Origin: CAZGHF01 sp964525595
GTDB lineage: Bacteria; Patescibacteriota; Minisyncoccia; UBA6257; GWB1-50-10
Assembly: GCA_964525595.1 (NCBI GenBank)
Contig: CAZGHF010000001.1
Location: forward strand, 77,113 to 141,112
Reading direction: 5' to 3'
Length of the DNA stretch: 64,000 nt
Of this stretch, positions 33,172 to 42,116 are shown in pieces; position 1 is the first letter of the stretch; each line of letters starts with the position of its first letter. The notes under the pieces are model-generated. The model ran no database searches. It was not told the DNA's origin and worked only from the letters and a program-made list of their open reading frames with translations. The translations under genes were made by a program, and so were the position numbers.

Positions 33172-34097
33172 TAGCGACTCCAGTTCAAAATGATGTCATC
33201 AATTATTGGCGTCAAACTCTGAGCGGTGTCGGATTCAAGGATTACCCGGTAGCGGAGATAGCGGTTGTCTTTTATCCACTCGCGGTTACAGCCCGAGATT
33301 TGAATGACGCTGTCCGGACCCGGGCAGGATGAGCCGAAGTACTGATTGGTGTCGCCCGAGCCGTCGCAGGCCGCATCCGGTCCCCAGAAATTCCAGGGGC
33401 CGCCTGAACTATTGGAAACGGCGATTTGGAATTTAACGCAGGTGCCGGCCGGTTGCGTTCCCTGCCAGAGAATACTGTTTAATGTGGCGCCTTCCAGGAT
33501 TTGCGTGTCAAAAATTGACGATTCCAGTGTTCCGGTGAGTTCCCCGGCCCTCCAATTTGTTTCCACTTTGTAATCGGAAGAGCCGCAAATTTCCGGGTCG
33601 GCGCAGTTAAAGCTTATCCAGCCCTCAATGTCATTCCAGGCATAACCGTTGAAAATTCCGTCTGCGTCTATCGTTACCCGGTAAGGAGAGCCCACGCAGG
33701 TACTTGAAGCGTCTTCAGTACCACTCCCATCGCAGTCGCCGTCACCGCACCAAAAACTTATCCAGCTGATAGTGTCGTTCCAAGCGCAGCCGGACAAGTT
33801 TCCGCTGCCCGCCGGATTGGTGACTTTGTAATCGGAAGTGCCGCAGATGTTACCCAAGGGGCTTGTTGTGCAGTCGAGCGATATTTCACCGATTGAGGAG
33901 GAAGCGTAGCCGGCGAGAGTTGAAGTACTCACCTCAACGTTTTGATAATAATAAAAATCCCACCACTCGCTTATGTCCGACCAGGCATAACGATTTGTTG
34001 AGTCAATGTTAGTTGCTGACTTAATAACTTCAGCAATAAAAAAAGTTGCCGTAAAAATTAAGGAAGTCGCGATAAGAAAGAGAACAAATTTCCTCAT
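33171..34097 (-). CDS. Secreted surface protein with AWND-type repeats
   Basis: 308 aa. An N-terminal signal/anchor helix (FVLFLIATSLIFTATFFIAEV) is followed by three copies of a repeat of the form YAWSDISEWWDFYY, CAWNDTISWISFWC and YAWNDIEGWISFNC, each with nearby cysteines and a SDYKV strand. The C-terminal half is a beta-rich domain with cysteine pairs. Repeats of this kind are common in predicted surface proteins of Parcubacteria; function is unknown. The -10 box suggests a leaderless mRNA. Confidence 0.7.
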   Translation of the reverse strand: MRKFVLFLIATSLIFTATFFIAEVIKSATNIDSTNRYAWSDISEWWDFYYYQNVEVSTSTLAGYASSSIGEISLDCTTSPLGNICGTSDYKVTNPAGSGNLSGCAWNDTISWISFWCGDGDCDGSGTEDASSTCVGSPYRVTIDADGIFNGYAWNDIEGWISFNCADPEICGSSDYKVETNWRAGELTGTLESSIFDTQILEGATLNSILWQGTQPAGTCVKFQIAVSNSSGGPWNFWGPDAACDGSGDTNQYFGSSCPGPDSVIQISGCNREWIKDNRYLRYRVILESDTAQSLTPIIDDIILNWSR

Positions 34098-34105
34098 TTG
34101 ATTAA

Positions 34106-34114
34106 ATTATAGCA
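34106..34114 (-). promoter_or_regulatory. Extended -10 promoter of the surface protein gene
   Basis: On the minus strand TGCTATAAT (perfect TATAAT with TGn) ends 8 nt before the ATG at 34097. No ribosome binding site fits in the remaining space, so the mRNA is predicted to be leaderless. Confidence 0.6.
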
Positions 34115-34128
34115 GAACTCTTTGTTTT

Positions 34129-34204
34129 ATCCCGTTAGAAATAAGTCGTCCCTTACGGCTGCCGACCTCAACTTTTTGAGTTGAGGTCGGATTTCTAACG
34201 GGAT
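34129..34204. repeat. 76-nt inverted-repeat element with nested hairpin
   Basis: Outer arms ATCCCGTTAGAA and TTCTAACGGGAT. Inside lies a second perfect 11-bp hairpin (CCGACCTCAAC with GTTGAGGTCGG). The outer arms are the same as those of the neighbouring 136-nt element, so this is a related, shorter copy. Confidence 0.65.
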
Positions 34205-34219
34205 ATACTTTCCTTATGA

Positions 34220-34355
34220 ATCCCGTTAGAAGTCCTCGGCATAAAAATTTCCATATGAAATTTTTGTGCAGGGTACTGACGGGGATAAAGCGAACCGGTC
34301 ACTATTTATCACTATGGCGAGGTTAGGTACAAACAAAACAGACTTCTAACGGGAT
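34220..34355 (+). promoter_or_regulatory. 136-nt inverted-repeat leader ending at a start codon
   Basis: Perfect 15-bp arms (ATCCCGTTAGAAGTC at 34220-34234, complement at 34341-34355) enclose 106 nt. The 3' arm ends GGGAT and with the next G forms the ATG of the lamin-tail gene. A 9-bp hairpin AAAAATTTC/GAAATTTTT lies inside. Size and start-codon position match the recR leader element. Confidence 0.5.
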
Positions 34356-35478
34356 GAAATACATTCTCGTTACGTCTTTTGCGCTTTTTCTAATTTTTGT
34401 TGCTGTTGGGAACAGAGAAGTTATTACAGAGACCTTTTTCCCTAAAGACGTTCTAGTAGCTCAAATTTCTTTGGGTAATAAAAATATCGAAAGCAGAGAA
34501 GCGCGAGAAACGAAAAACAAAGAAGATTTAAAGGTAGAAATTTGTTCTTTTAAAACTTCGTCAACTATTCCAACCGTTCCCCCCGGACCGGTAATCTTAA
34601 ATGAGGTTGCTTGGATGGGCAGCGAAGAAAGTTTTTCGAATGAATGGATTGAAATTAAAAATATTTCTGATAGTGCGGTTAATGTTTCCGGTTGGCAGCT
34701 TCTCGACAAAGATGAGCAGATAAAAATGGTTTTCTCCGAAGAAATTGATTCCGGAGAGTTTTTGCTTTTGAGACGCGGTGAAGATTTCAGCGGTAATTTA
34801 AGGAACAGCGATGAAGGCTTGCGCCTGTTTGATGGCAGATGCAATTTGGTTGACGAAGTGTTTGCCACTCCCGATTGGCCAGCCGGCGACAACAAGAGTA
34901 AGTTTACGATGGAACGTTCGGTTCATGATTTTTCTTGGGTTTCTTCAAGCATTGCCGGCGGCACGCCGGGAAAAGAAAATTCCCAAGGTTTAAATTCCCA
35001 AACATTAACTTCGGTTGGCGGGCAGATTGAAGTTCAAAAAACTGAAACCAAACTGCTGATAAGCGAGATAATGGTCGGAACGGAAGAAAATTCCAAAAAT
35101 GAGTTCATTGAACTTTATAATGCCGGGGAGGAAGTAATAAATCTTACCGGCTGGAACATAAAAAAGAGGAATTCCAAGGGTAATGAAGGAACTTTTGTCT
35201 CTAAAAAGCATTTTGATGGGAAAGCTGTTCCGGCTCAAAGTTATTTTCTTCTTACTTCGGTCGGCGGTTGCGTAAAATGTTCTCCCGACCTTAGGTGGCC
35301 TTCTTCCTATAGTATGGCTTACACCAATAACGCCATTTTACTTTACAACCCGGCAGGAAGCATCGTTGATTCGGTCAGTTGGGAAGAAATTCCCAGAGGT
35401 TCGAGCCTGGAACGTTCTTCCTGGAATGAAAATCGCTTTAAAATTCAGACTACCCCCGATCCTCAGGGATTAAAATAG
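34354..35478 (+). CDS. Membrane-anchored protein with two lamin-tail domains
   Basis: 374 aa. An N-terminal hydrophobic segment (FALFLIFVAVGN) is followed by two lamin-tail (LTD) domains, about 79-210 (VILNEVAWMGS, EWIEIKNISDSAVNVSGW) and 230-374 (LLISEIMVGTEENSKNEF, IELYNAGEEVINLTGW). Bacterial LTD proteins are exported and thought to act in adhesion or in binding extracellular nucleic acid; the role here is inference. The start codon lies in the arm of an inverted repeat. Confidence 0.8.
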   Translation: MKYILVTSFALFLIFVAVGNREVITETFFPKDVLVAQISLGNKNIESREARETKNKEDLKVEICSFKTSSTIPTVPPGPVILNEVAWMGSEESFSNEWIEIKNISDSAVNVSGWQLLDKDEQIKMVFSEEIDSGEFLLLRRGEDFSGNLRNSDEGLRLFDGRCNLVDEVFATPDWPAGDNKSKFTMERSVHDFSWVSSSIAGGTPGKENSQGLNSQTLTSVGGQIEVQKTETKLLISEIMVGTEENSKNEFIELYNAGEEVINLTGWNIKKRNSKGNEGTFVSKKHFDGKAVPAQSYFLLTSVGGCVKCSPDLRWPSSYSMAYTNNAILLYNPAGSIVDSVSWEEIPRGSSLERSSWNENRFKIQTTPDPQGLK

Positions 35479-35581
35479 ACAACGCTGTCAAGTTATGTCC
35501 TTTTGGGGTACTTATCCCCATTTTTAATTTGATTTCTTTTCCCTCATAATGATTGAAAGGTCAGATATTTTTTTTTGCTTT

Positions 35582-38308
35582 ATGTCGGAAACAGAAAACA
35601 CAGCAGTTAATCTTTCCAAGAAAGTTAAAACCGAATCTGGTTTCAAAGTCAGAAGAGTTTTTACAAAAAAAGGAATTCATCCCTACGACGAGATAAATTG
35701 GGTGGAGCGCGAGGCAGAAGTCGGTAAATTCGAACAAAAAGGCGTTCTATTTCCCGATTTTTGGTCCGAAAATGCGGTAAATATCACTGCCTCCAAATAT
35801 TTTCGCGGCAAACTGGGTTCTCCGGAGCGCGAGACGAGCTTAAAACAAATAATAAACCGGGTGGTGAGGACCATCCGCGGGTGGGGAGAGGACTTCGGTT
35901 ACTTTGAAACCAAGTCTCAAGCCCAAACTTTTGAAGATGAACTCGTTCACCTTCTTGTAAATCAAAAAGCATCTTTCAATTCACCGGTTTGGTTCAACGT
36001 CGGAGCAAAAAAGAACCCGCAGTGCAGTGCGTGTTTTATTCTTTCGGTTGAAGACAACATGGTGTCCATTCTTGATTGGATTAAGACTGAGGGGATTATT
36101 TTCAAAGGCGGTTCCGGTGCCGGCATTAATGTTTCGCCGCTCCGTTCGAAGAAAGAATTGCTCTCCGGGGGAGGAAGTTCTTCCGGTCCGGTGAGTTTCA
36201 TGCGCGGCGCTGACTCGGTTGCCGGTATGATTAAGTCCGGCGGCACCACTCGCCGCGCCGCCAAGATGGTGGTAATGAATATTGATCATCCCGACATTTT
36301 GGAATTTATCCGCTGTAAAGCCGAGGAAGAGAAAAAAATCAAAGCTTTCGTGGAAGCCGGCTACGACATGAGTGACTTAAACAACGAAGCCTGGAACTCA
36401 ATTCAATTTCAGAATGCTAATAACTCCGTTCGTATAACTGATGAATTCATGAGAGCGGTTGAATCTGATAGTGACTGGCAGACGAAGTTTAGGTTATCCA
36501 GCGAGAAGGCGGAGAATTACAGAGCCCGTGAGGTTCTCTCCGAAATTGCTAAAGCTGCTTGGGAGTCCGGCGATCCGGGAGTTCAGTTTGACACCATTAT
36601 CAACGACTGGCACACCTGTCCGAATTCCGGTCGGATTAACGCTTCAAATCCTTGCAGTGAGTACATGCACTTGGATGATTCCGCCTGTAACTTGGCTTCC
36701 ATAAATCTCCTGAAATTCCTGAACGGCGACGGCACCTTTAATGTTCACGAATTCAAACAGGCGGTTCGCGTTCTTGTTCTTGCTCAGGATATCATTGTTG
36801 ACGGCTCAAGTTATCCCTCTGAAAAGATTGCGAAGAATGCCCATGACTTTAGAGAGTTGGGTTTGGGTTTTGCCAACCTCGGTGCTCTTCTTATGACGAA
36901 AGGTTTTGCTTATGATTCGGAAGAAGCAAGGGCTTGGGCTGGCGCAATATCATCATTAATGGGCGGTGAAGCCTACCGCTGGTCGGCTGAGATTGCAGGC
37001 AAAATGAAACCTTTCGAGGGGTACAAGATTAACCGTGAACCGATGCTCGATATAATCAAGAGGCACCGTGAAGCGTCTTTGAAAATTGACGAATCTTTTC
37101 TGGACGACAAAAGCCTTCTAAAAGAAGCAAGGAATGTTTGGGACGAAACCCTGAATTTAGGCGAAAAACAGGGTTTTCGGAACTCACAGGCGACGGTGAT
37201 TGCTCCAACCGGAACTATCGCTTTCATGATGGATTGTGCTACAACCGGCATTGAACCGGATTTCTCGCTCGTAAAGATGAAACAACTTGTTGGCGGCGGC
37301 TGGATGAAAATTGTAAATGAATCCGTGCCTCAGGCGCTTTTGAATCTTAATTACTCTCCGGAAGAAGTGAAAGAAATTTCGGCTTGGATTAGGGAACATG
37401 GTACGGTTGAGGGAATCCCGCATATAAGAGAGGAACACTTGGCTGTTTTTGACACGGCGGTGAAGCCGAAAGAGGGGAAGCGCTCAATTTCCTGGCAGGG
37501 GCACGTGAAAATGGTTGCTGCCGTCCAGCCTTTCATCTCCGGTGCGATTTCCAAAACTTTTAACATGCCGCACGAGACAATCAAAGAGGAAATTGAAGAA
37601 GCTTACATAATGGCCTGGCACCTCGGTATCAAGGCCTTCGCCGTTTATCGCGACGGGTCAAAACATTCCCAGCCCCTTCAGACCGAACATTCAAAAAGTT
37701 CAAAGAAGAGCACAGTGAAGAAAAACGGGCGGCAAAGGCTGCCGGCAACCCGTTCTTCGGAGACGCACAAATTTGTCATTGCCGGTCACGATGGATACCT
37801 CACTTACAGCGCTTATGAAGATGGGAGACTTGCTGAAATTTTTATCCGGATGGCGAAACAGGGAAGCACTTTGGCCGGCCTTCTTGACTCAGTTGCTCTC
37901 GCCATTTCGATTTCTCTTCAATACGGAGTGCCGCTCAGAGTTTTTGTTGAGAAATATATTCGCAGTCGTTTTGAGCCGGCCGGTTACACGGAGAACCCGG
38001 ATATCATGGTTGCAACAAGTATTGTTGACTACATTGCCCGTTATCTCGGTTTGAAATTTTTACCGAAGGAAGATTTGGTTGAGTTGGGAATTATCCAGAT
38101 TGATATTAAAGAAGATGATGAGGCCAGTAAAAAATATCTGGCTAAAGGAGTAAAAGAAAATTACATAGCGAATTTAGCGAACAATAAGCCGAAGAACGGC
38201 TACGTTTACGCAAGTTCGGTCTGCCGGAAGTGCGGCGGGATGATGATCCAAAGCGGCAACTGCTACACTTGTCTCGAGTGCGGCGAAACGTCCGGCGGCT
38301 GTTCGTAG
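35582..38308 (+). CDS. nrdJ: Adenosylcobalamin-dependent (class II) ribonucleotide reductase
   Basis: 908 aa from the chosen ATG; an ATG at 35549 would add eleven residues but overlaps a CATAAT box. It makes deoxyribonucleotides without oxygen or a second subunit. Signs: QCSACFILSVEDN, GGSGAGINVSPLRS, NPCSEYMHLDDSACNLASIN with the active-site Cys, and APTGTIAFMMDCATTGIEPD. A C-terminal zinc-ribbon tail CRKCGG/CYTCLECGETSGGCS is typical of NrdJ. It needs B12, for which no synthesis gene is seen here. A hairpin terminator follows. Confidence 0.94.
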   Translation: MSETENTAVNLSKKVKTESGFKVRRVFTKKGIHPYDEINWVEREAEVGKFEQKGVLFPDFWSENAVNITASKYFRGKLGSPERETSLKQIINRVVRTIRGWGEDFGYFETKSQAQTFEDELVHLLVNQKASFNSPVWFNVGAKKNPQCSACFILSVEDNMVSILDWIKTEGIIFKGGSGAGINVSPLRSKKELLSGGGSSSGPVSFMRGADSVAGMIKSGGTTRRAAKMVVMNIDHPDILEFIRCKAEEEKKIKAFVEAGYDMSDLNNEAWNSIQFQNANNSVRITDEFMRAVESDSDWQTKFRLSSEKAENYRAREVLSEIAKAAWESGDPGVQFDTIINDWHTCPNSGRINASNPCSEYMHLDDSACNLASINLLKFLNGDGTFNVHEFKQAVRVLVLAQDIIVDGSSYPSEKIAKNAHDFRELGLGFANLGALLMTKGFAYDSEEARAWAGAISSLMGGEAYRWSAEIAGKMKPFEGYKINREPMLDIIKRHREASLKIDESFLDDKSLLKEARNVWDETLNLGEKQGFRNSQATVIAPTGTIAFMMDCATTGIEPDFSLVKMKQLVGGGWMKIVNESVPQALLNLNYSPEEVKEISAWIREHGTVEGIPHIREEHLAVFDTAVKPKEGKRSISWQGHVKMVAAVQPFISGAISKTFNMPHETIKEEIEEAYIMAWHLGIKAFAVYRDGSKHSQPLQTEHSKSSKKSTVKKNGRQRLPATRSSETHKFVIAGHDGYLTYSAYEDGRLAEIFIRMAKQGSTLAGLLDSVALAISISLQYGVPLRVFVEKYIRSRFEPAGYTENPDIMVATSIVDYIARYLGLKFLPKEDLVELGIIQIDIKEDDEASKKYLAKGVKENYIANLANNKPKNGYVYASSVCRKCGGMMIQSGNCYTCLECGETSGGCS

Positions 38309-38321
38309 AAACCCGAGGAAT

Positions 38322-38358
38322 AAAAATACCCGGACAAGACCGGATATTTTTGTTTTTG
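38322..38358 (+). terminator. Terminator after nrdJ
   Basis: Hairpin AAAAATACCCGG with CCGGATATTTTT followed by T-rich sequence, 14 nt after the nrdJ stop. Confidence 0.75.
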
Positions 38359-38379
38359 CTCGCTTGGCAGGCTCCCTGT

Positions 38380-39879
38380 CTACGGAGCAATATAAGTTCG
38401 GGTAACGGAAATAGCTAAGGATATCCCTCTGTCATCTGTTAATCTTGAAATTTTTAAGACAACATTAGTCCCAATTTTGCCACTAATTCTTGTGACTGCA
38501 TCATCAATAGCAATGCCCGCGATGTTTTCGCCACTTATTGCTAAAATTTTATCACCAATTTGCAAACCTGCTTTTTCAGCCGACGAGCCACCTGTAAAAC
38601 CCATAATAGTTAATTGGCCATTTTTAATGCCGATTTGTATACCAATCCCACCAAGGTCAGTCTCGCTTGATATCTCTCGGCTTTTTATCATTCCTCCTTG
38701 TTCCATTTCCATTATCTCGTGCAATCCCTTGCACGCGCCGTTTTCACAACCCTTCGGACAATTAAACTTCTCAAATGTTGTTTCAAGACGATTATCACAC
38801 ATCCACTCTGTTAACCTGTCTCCATCACAGGAATCTGTATTTATTTCATGGCTGGTTAATGTTCCATCTGCAGTGTTTATAATTCTGCTTTCTGTCGTTC
38901 CTTTCATATAATAATGGCGCTGACTAAGAGGAGAACTTCTATCAGAATCTTCACAGCAATATTTTGTTGTGCCGTAAGTAATATAACCACGAGGACAATC
39001 GGAGTCTCTCTCTGGAAGAGGGACGGCCGTTGGTCCAGTGGCGGCATAAACCGTTACTGAAGAAATTGACAGAACACGAAAACAATCATCCGGTTTTGTT
39101 ATTCCAAGTTCTCTACATTTATCCTCAAGCGTTCCGCATATATCTGCCGGTCCCCCTGATTCCTCACATAAAGATTCAATCTGTTTAAACGATCTAAAAC
39201 CCCGGGTAGGAATTCGCTCGCACATCTCTGGTGGCCCCCCTGATTTTTCACAGAGCTCCTTCGGCGAAAAACTGCTTTGAAGAGCCTTATCAACTGATTC
39301 ACACATATCTGCCGGCGCTCCTGATTCCAAACATTTGGCCTTTAGTAATTCGTAATCTATGTCGGAAGAAACCTTTTTTTGTTTAAACTCTACCACTGCT
39401 TTTTCAAGCCCTTCTTTAGTTGAAACTGTTATTGCCCTTTCAATGGCCGGTTTTGCTTGTTCCGGCACTTTTTCCAACACTCTTTCTAATACAATAATAT
39501 GTTTTTGTGAGGCCTCGGTTATGGTCTTAGTTATTTCCTCAGTATCCTTTCCTTTAGTTTGAGCTCTCTCTGCTCTAAACAAAGCTTTTACTAACTGATT
39601 TTCATACCTTTCAAGTATTTTTTCTATGAGTTCTGGTTTTTCTTTTTCCGCTACTGCTTGGGCTTCAGCTAGTCTTTCGGCAGCTAAGGCAGTATACCTT
39701 TTGGCTTTCTTGAGATCGCCAAAAGTAAAGAAAGTGCCGATCGCCTCGGTGATTCTTTCCAAGAAGTAAAATGGGCTGTCAGGAGTAAGTCCCGGGTCTG
39801 GCAATTCCGTTTCTTGGGCAAAGGCCACTCCTCCAAATAAAAGTGATAAAACAATTATTGGCAATATTATTTTTTTCAT
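38380..39879 (-). CDS. Secreted DUF5667-like protein with cysteine repeats and a PDZ domain
   Basis: 499 aa. A signal peptide (IILPIIVLSLLFGGVAFA) is followed by a helical domain starting LPDPGLTPDSPFYFLERI, as in DUF5667 proteins. Next come three short repeats of the form CxxSGxPxxMC (about 183-250; LCEKSGGPPEMC and LCEESGGPADIC), a cysteine-rich middle and a C-terminal PDZ domain (about 415-490; GIQIGIKNGQ, AEKAGLQIGDKILAISG). No protease domain is present. It probably binds partner proteins outside the membrane. Confidence 0.75.
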   Translation of the reverse strand: MKKIILPIIVLSLLFGGVAFAQETELPDPGLTPDSPFYFLERITEAIGTFFTFGDLKKAKRYTALAAERLAEAQAVAEKEKPELIEKILERYENQLVKALFRAERAQTKGKDTEEITKTITEASQKHIIVLERVLEKVPEQAKPAIERAITVSTKEGLEKAVVEFKQKKVSSDIDYELLKAKCLESGAPADMCESVDKALQSSFSPKELCEKSGGPPEMCERIPTRGFRSFKQIESLCEESGGPADICGTLEDKCRELGITKPDDCFRVLSISSVTVYAATGPTAVPLPERDSDCPRGYITYGTTKYCCEDSDRSSPLSQRHYYMKGTTESRIINTADGTLTSHEINTDSCDGDRLTEWMCDNRLETTFEKFNCPKGCENGACKGLHEIMEMEQGGMIKSREISSETDLGGIGIQIGIKNGQLTIMGFTGGSSAEKAGLQIGDKILAISGENIAGIAIDDAVTRISGKIGTNVVLKISRLTDDRGISLAISVTRTYIAP

Positions 39880-39918
39880 ATTTTATAAAGCTTAATTTAC
39901 AGGCTTCTATTTATTATA

Positions 39919-39943
39919 CAAAAAACCACCTTTTTAGGTGGTT
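39919..39943 (-). terminator. Terminator of the DUF4013-like gene
   Basis: Hairpin AACCACC/GGTGGTT with a 6-nt loop, followed on the minus strand by a run of T, 36 nt beyond the stop of the minus-strand gene. Confidence 0.75.
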
Positions 39944-39978
39944 AAGCGAAGGAATGAGAGTTCCTAATTTTGAGTAAA

Positions 39979-40533
39979 TTATTTCACTTTTCTTCTATAA
40001 AAATCTGCTAAAAATATATTTTTTGTAAAAGTTCCAGCAGGTATACCTACTAAAACTATAAACATAACAAAAAATATTATACCCAACAAAATACTTTTCA
40101 ATAAAGCTACAACATAGTCTGCTAAATTATTAAAAACAGACTTTATTATTCTCAGTTCAAAAAAAGATTTTACAGTTTCCTTATTAAAGAAATTTATACC
40201 TAATATCGGAGCTATAAATAATCCTAAGAAGAAATTAGTTAATACCATTACTCCAGGGTTTATCTTACCTAAAATGCTAATAATTGTAATATATACAATT
40301 ATGAAAGGGATAGCTTTTATGAACATCAAAAATCCTAATTTCAAATCGCTGCGAAATTTAAAAGTAGGTAATTGCTTAAACTTGCCTTTACTAAATTCTT
40401 GAATGATTCTAACGCCATATCCACTTAGGGCAAACCAACCAATAACAGGAAATAAAAGCCATAAGATATTCCACATACCTTTTACTCTATTGAAGGGATA
40501 CTTAAAGGCAGTTTTAAAATCTAATTTTTCCAT
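39979..40533 (-). CDS. DUF4013-like integral membrane protein
   Basis: 184 aa. The start LDFKTAFKYPFNRVKGMWNIL and the segment GYGVRIIQEFSKGKFKQLPTF match the DUF4013 layout; about four membrane helices follow. Function is unknown. Codon use is distinctly AT-rich compared with nrdJ. A TAAATT box with TGC (40545-40540) lies 6 nt before the ATG. Confidence 0.65.
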   Translation of the reverse strand: MEKLDFKTAFKYPFNRVKGMWNILWLLFPVIGWFALSGYGVRIIQEFSKGKFKQLPTFKFRSDLKLGFLMFIKAIPFIIVYITIISILGKINPGVMVLTNFFLGLFIAPILGINFFNKETVKSFFELRIIKSVFNNLADYVVALLKSILLGIIFFVMFIVLVGIPAGTFTKNIFLADFYRRKVK

Positions 40534-40613
40534 AATTTTAATTTAGCATTTTCTGTTGGAAATTCATAGATAAAGTAATTGCTATTTTACCCCTCGGAAA
40601 TATTCTCTGGCGC

Positions 40614-40695
40614 ATTGTATCCGGCTCATTGCATTCGCCGGATGATTGAAAATCTAACGCCGCTCAAAAGGGCGGCATTGATTCTCTAATCAGCT
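40614..40695. repeat. 82-bp dispersed repeat R1, copy a
   Basis: 82 bp that differ at only about 4 positions from 44356-44437. It holds two hairpins (CCGGC/GCCGG and GCCGC..GGCGGC). The gap 40534-40828 contains this copy, one copy of repeat R2 and otherwise no gene. Confidence 0.8.
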
Positions 40696-40746
40696 TCGCC
40701 TGTTGGACGTCCGCCTAGACTCGGCCTTGGCGAGGCAGGTGTTTAG
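40690..40746. repeat. Dispersed repeat R2, copy a
   Basis: Starts TTCGCCTGTTGGACGTCC and ends GGCGAGGCAGGTGTTTAG. It recurs almost unchanged at 41937-41990 and in part at 43273-43290. It directly follows R1 copy a. Confidence 0.75.
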
Positions 40747-40828
40747 CCTACCCGACCAGGGAACTTTTGATTGAGTGAAGATGGAGAAAAGTTTAGAATC
40801 GGTATGTCAATTTTAACAGCCTTTATTA

Positions 40829-41815
40829 CTATTCCCGGCCCATTGATTCTAATATTTTTCTTTGGAGTTCAAGCTCTGCCTTGATCTCTGGGTCTTTCAA
40901 AGCTCGTTCTTCGAGACCGGCTTTTATGGCTGGGTCCTCCAGAAGCGTTGACCTGAACTTAATTTCTCCGTTCTTAGTTTCTTCAAAGTCAATCCGGGTT
41001 ATATATCTTTCGTAAACAAGGTCTTTGCCTAGGTCGTCTATCAACCTCTCAACTCTTTCGCGTTCATCATCTTGCAGTACGTTTTCTATTCCTGAGTGGT
41101 TTGCGCCGACCATTATACCTAGATTAGGTTTGTTGCCAAGTTCCGCTCTTAAGGCGCGGGCAATGGTTTCTGATTTCTGGGCCATAAGGTCATTCCTTGT
41201 ATGTATGAGAACTGTTCTATCTTCCGGGTGTGTGGCATCCGATACTTTTCTTAGTAGTTTGTGAGCTTGTCTTACCGGATCTGATTCGTCCGGAGGTTTT
41301 TCTGCAAAATCCGTTGAAACATAACCTGTTACCTCCCTTAGCGCAGGGAGACTAAGGTAAGCGCCAGCTGCCCCTTTACCTAGAAATTTGAGAAAGCTAC
41401 GACGGGACATTTCGGGATTTCTTTTTAGAACATCTGTCACTGCACTTACCGTAAAAACTAACCCTGCCAGCCCTTCTAAGATAGGTAATGTGAAATGGGT
41501 AAGAAGCTTCTCTTCGTCTAGTCCTAATTCCTGGTGCAGGCCAAAAGACAAGTCTACGAAATAGACTGGCTTTTTTTCTTTGATAGCATGCAGTATAACC
41601 TCTCTAAAACTTGGCTCTTTTTCAACATAAGCGCCAGGAAAGTCCACGCCTCCTATGCCCTCGAATATGATTGCGTCAGAATTTCTGAAAGCATCTTCTT
41701 TAACTTCACCGACTCCGTGTACGTCATAGATGATATCATAGTGAGCGTTTTCGGTTTCAAGTTCTGCAACATTTTCTGGGACTGGCTCTTGCTGTGGCGC
41801 TCTTTCAAAACTCAT
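40829..41815 (-). CDS. TraB/GumN-like protein with an internal Tat-like motif
   Basis: 328 aa. The N-terminal YDIIYDVHGVG with SDAIIFEGIGG, and the later TRNDLMAQKSETIARAL and LGIMVGANHSGIENVL, follow the pattern of TraB/TIKI-superfamily proteins, whose conserved His/Glu/Arg residues suggest metal-dependent hydrolysis. A twin-arginine stretch SRRSFLKFLGKGAAGAYL (137-154) lies in the middle, not at the N-terminus. Family call and function are inference. A TAATAT box lies 6 nt before the ATG. Confidence 0.5.
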   Translation of the reverse strand: MSFERAPQQEPVPENVAELETENAHYDIIYDVHGVGEVKEDAFRNSDAIIFEGIGGVDFPGAYVEKEPSFREVILHAIKEKKPVYFVDLSFGLHQELGLDEEKLLTHFTLPILEGLAGLVFTVSAVTDVLKRNPEMSRRSFLKFLGKGAAGAYLSLPALREVTGYVSTDFAEKPPDESDPVRQAHKLLRKVSDATHPEDRTVLIHTRNDLMAQKSETIARALRAELGNKPNLGIMVGANHSGIENVLQDDERERVERLIDDLGKDLVYERYITRIDFEETKNGEIKFRSTLLEDPAIKAGLEERALKDPEIKAELELQRKILESMGRE

Positions 41816-41936
41816 AAATTTATATTACAACTTTCTTAGAAAAATTGAAATTGTTTATTTGGGTCGGGATTATCGACCGAAAAAACTTGTTAAAACTTAA
41901 GCTGAAACAGTTTTCTTCGGTCCAGAAGTTACGTTG

Positions 41937-42059
41937 CTCCGCCTGTTGGACGCCCGCCTAGACTCGGCCTTGGCGAGGCAGGTGTTTAGAACCGTTGATT
42001 GGAGCCAGATTAGGGGAGAATTGGAAATAATAACACCTTTTATAAACCAATATATACCC
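41937..42059 (+). repeat. R2 copy b with a coding-like tail
   Basis: R2 (41937-41990) runs into a reading frame FRTVDWSQIRGELEIITP that stops at TAA near 42072. The same kind of tail follows R2 at 43290 and the contig start at 45358. The gap 41816-42116 holds this and nothing else recognised. Confidence 0.6.
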
Positions 42060-42116
42060 AACTTCGCATATTAAAAAACAGATAATGCTCCCCACACTGG
42101 ATGATGCTAGGAGCTT

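Noticed and set aside
34193..34234. TAACGGGAT ... ATCCCGTTA between the two inverted-repeat elements looks like an integron attC site.
   Set aside because: It is simply the end of one element facing the start of the next. There is no integron integrase, and the pairing lacks the asymmetric inner sites of attC.
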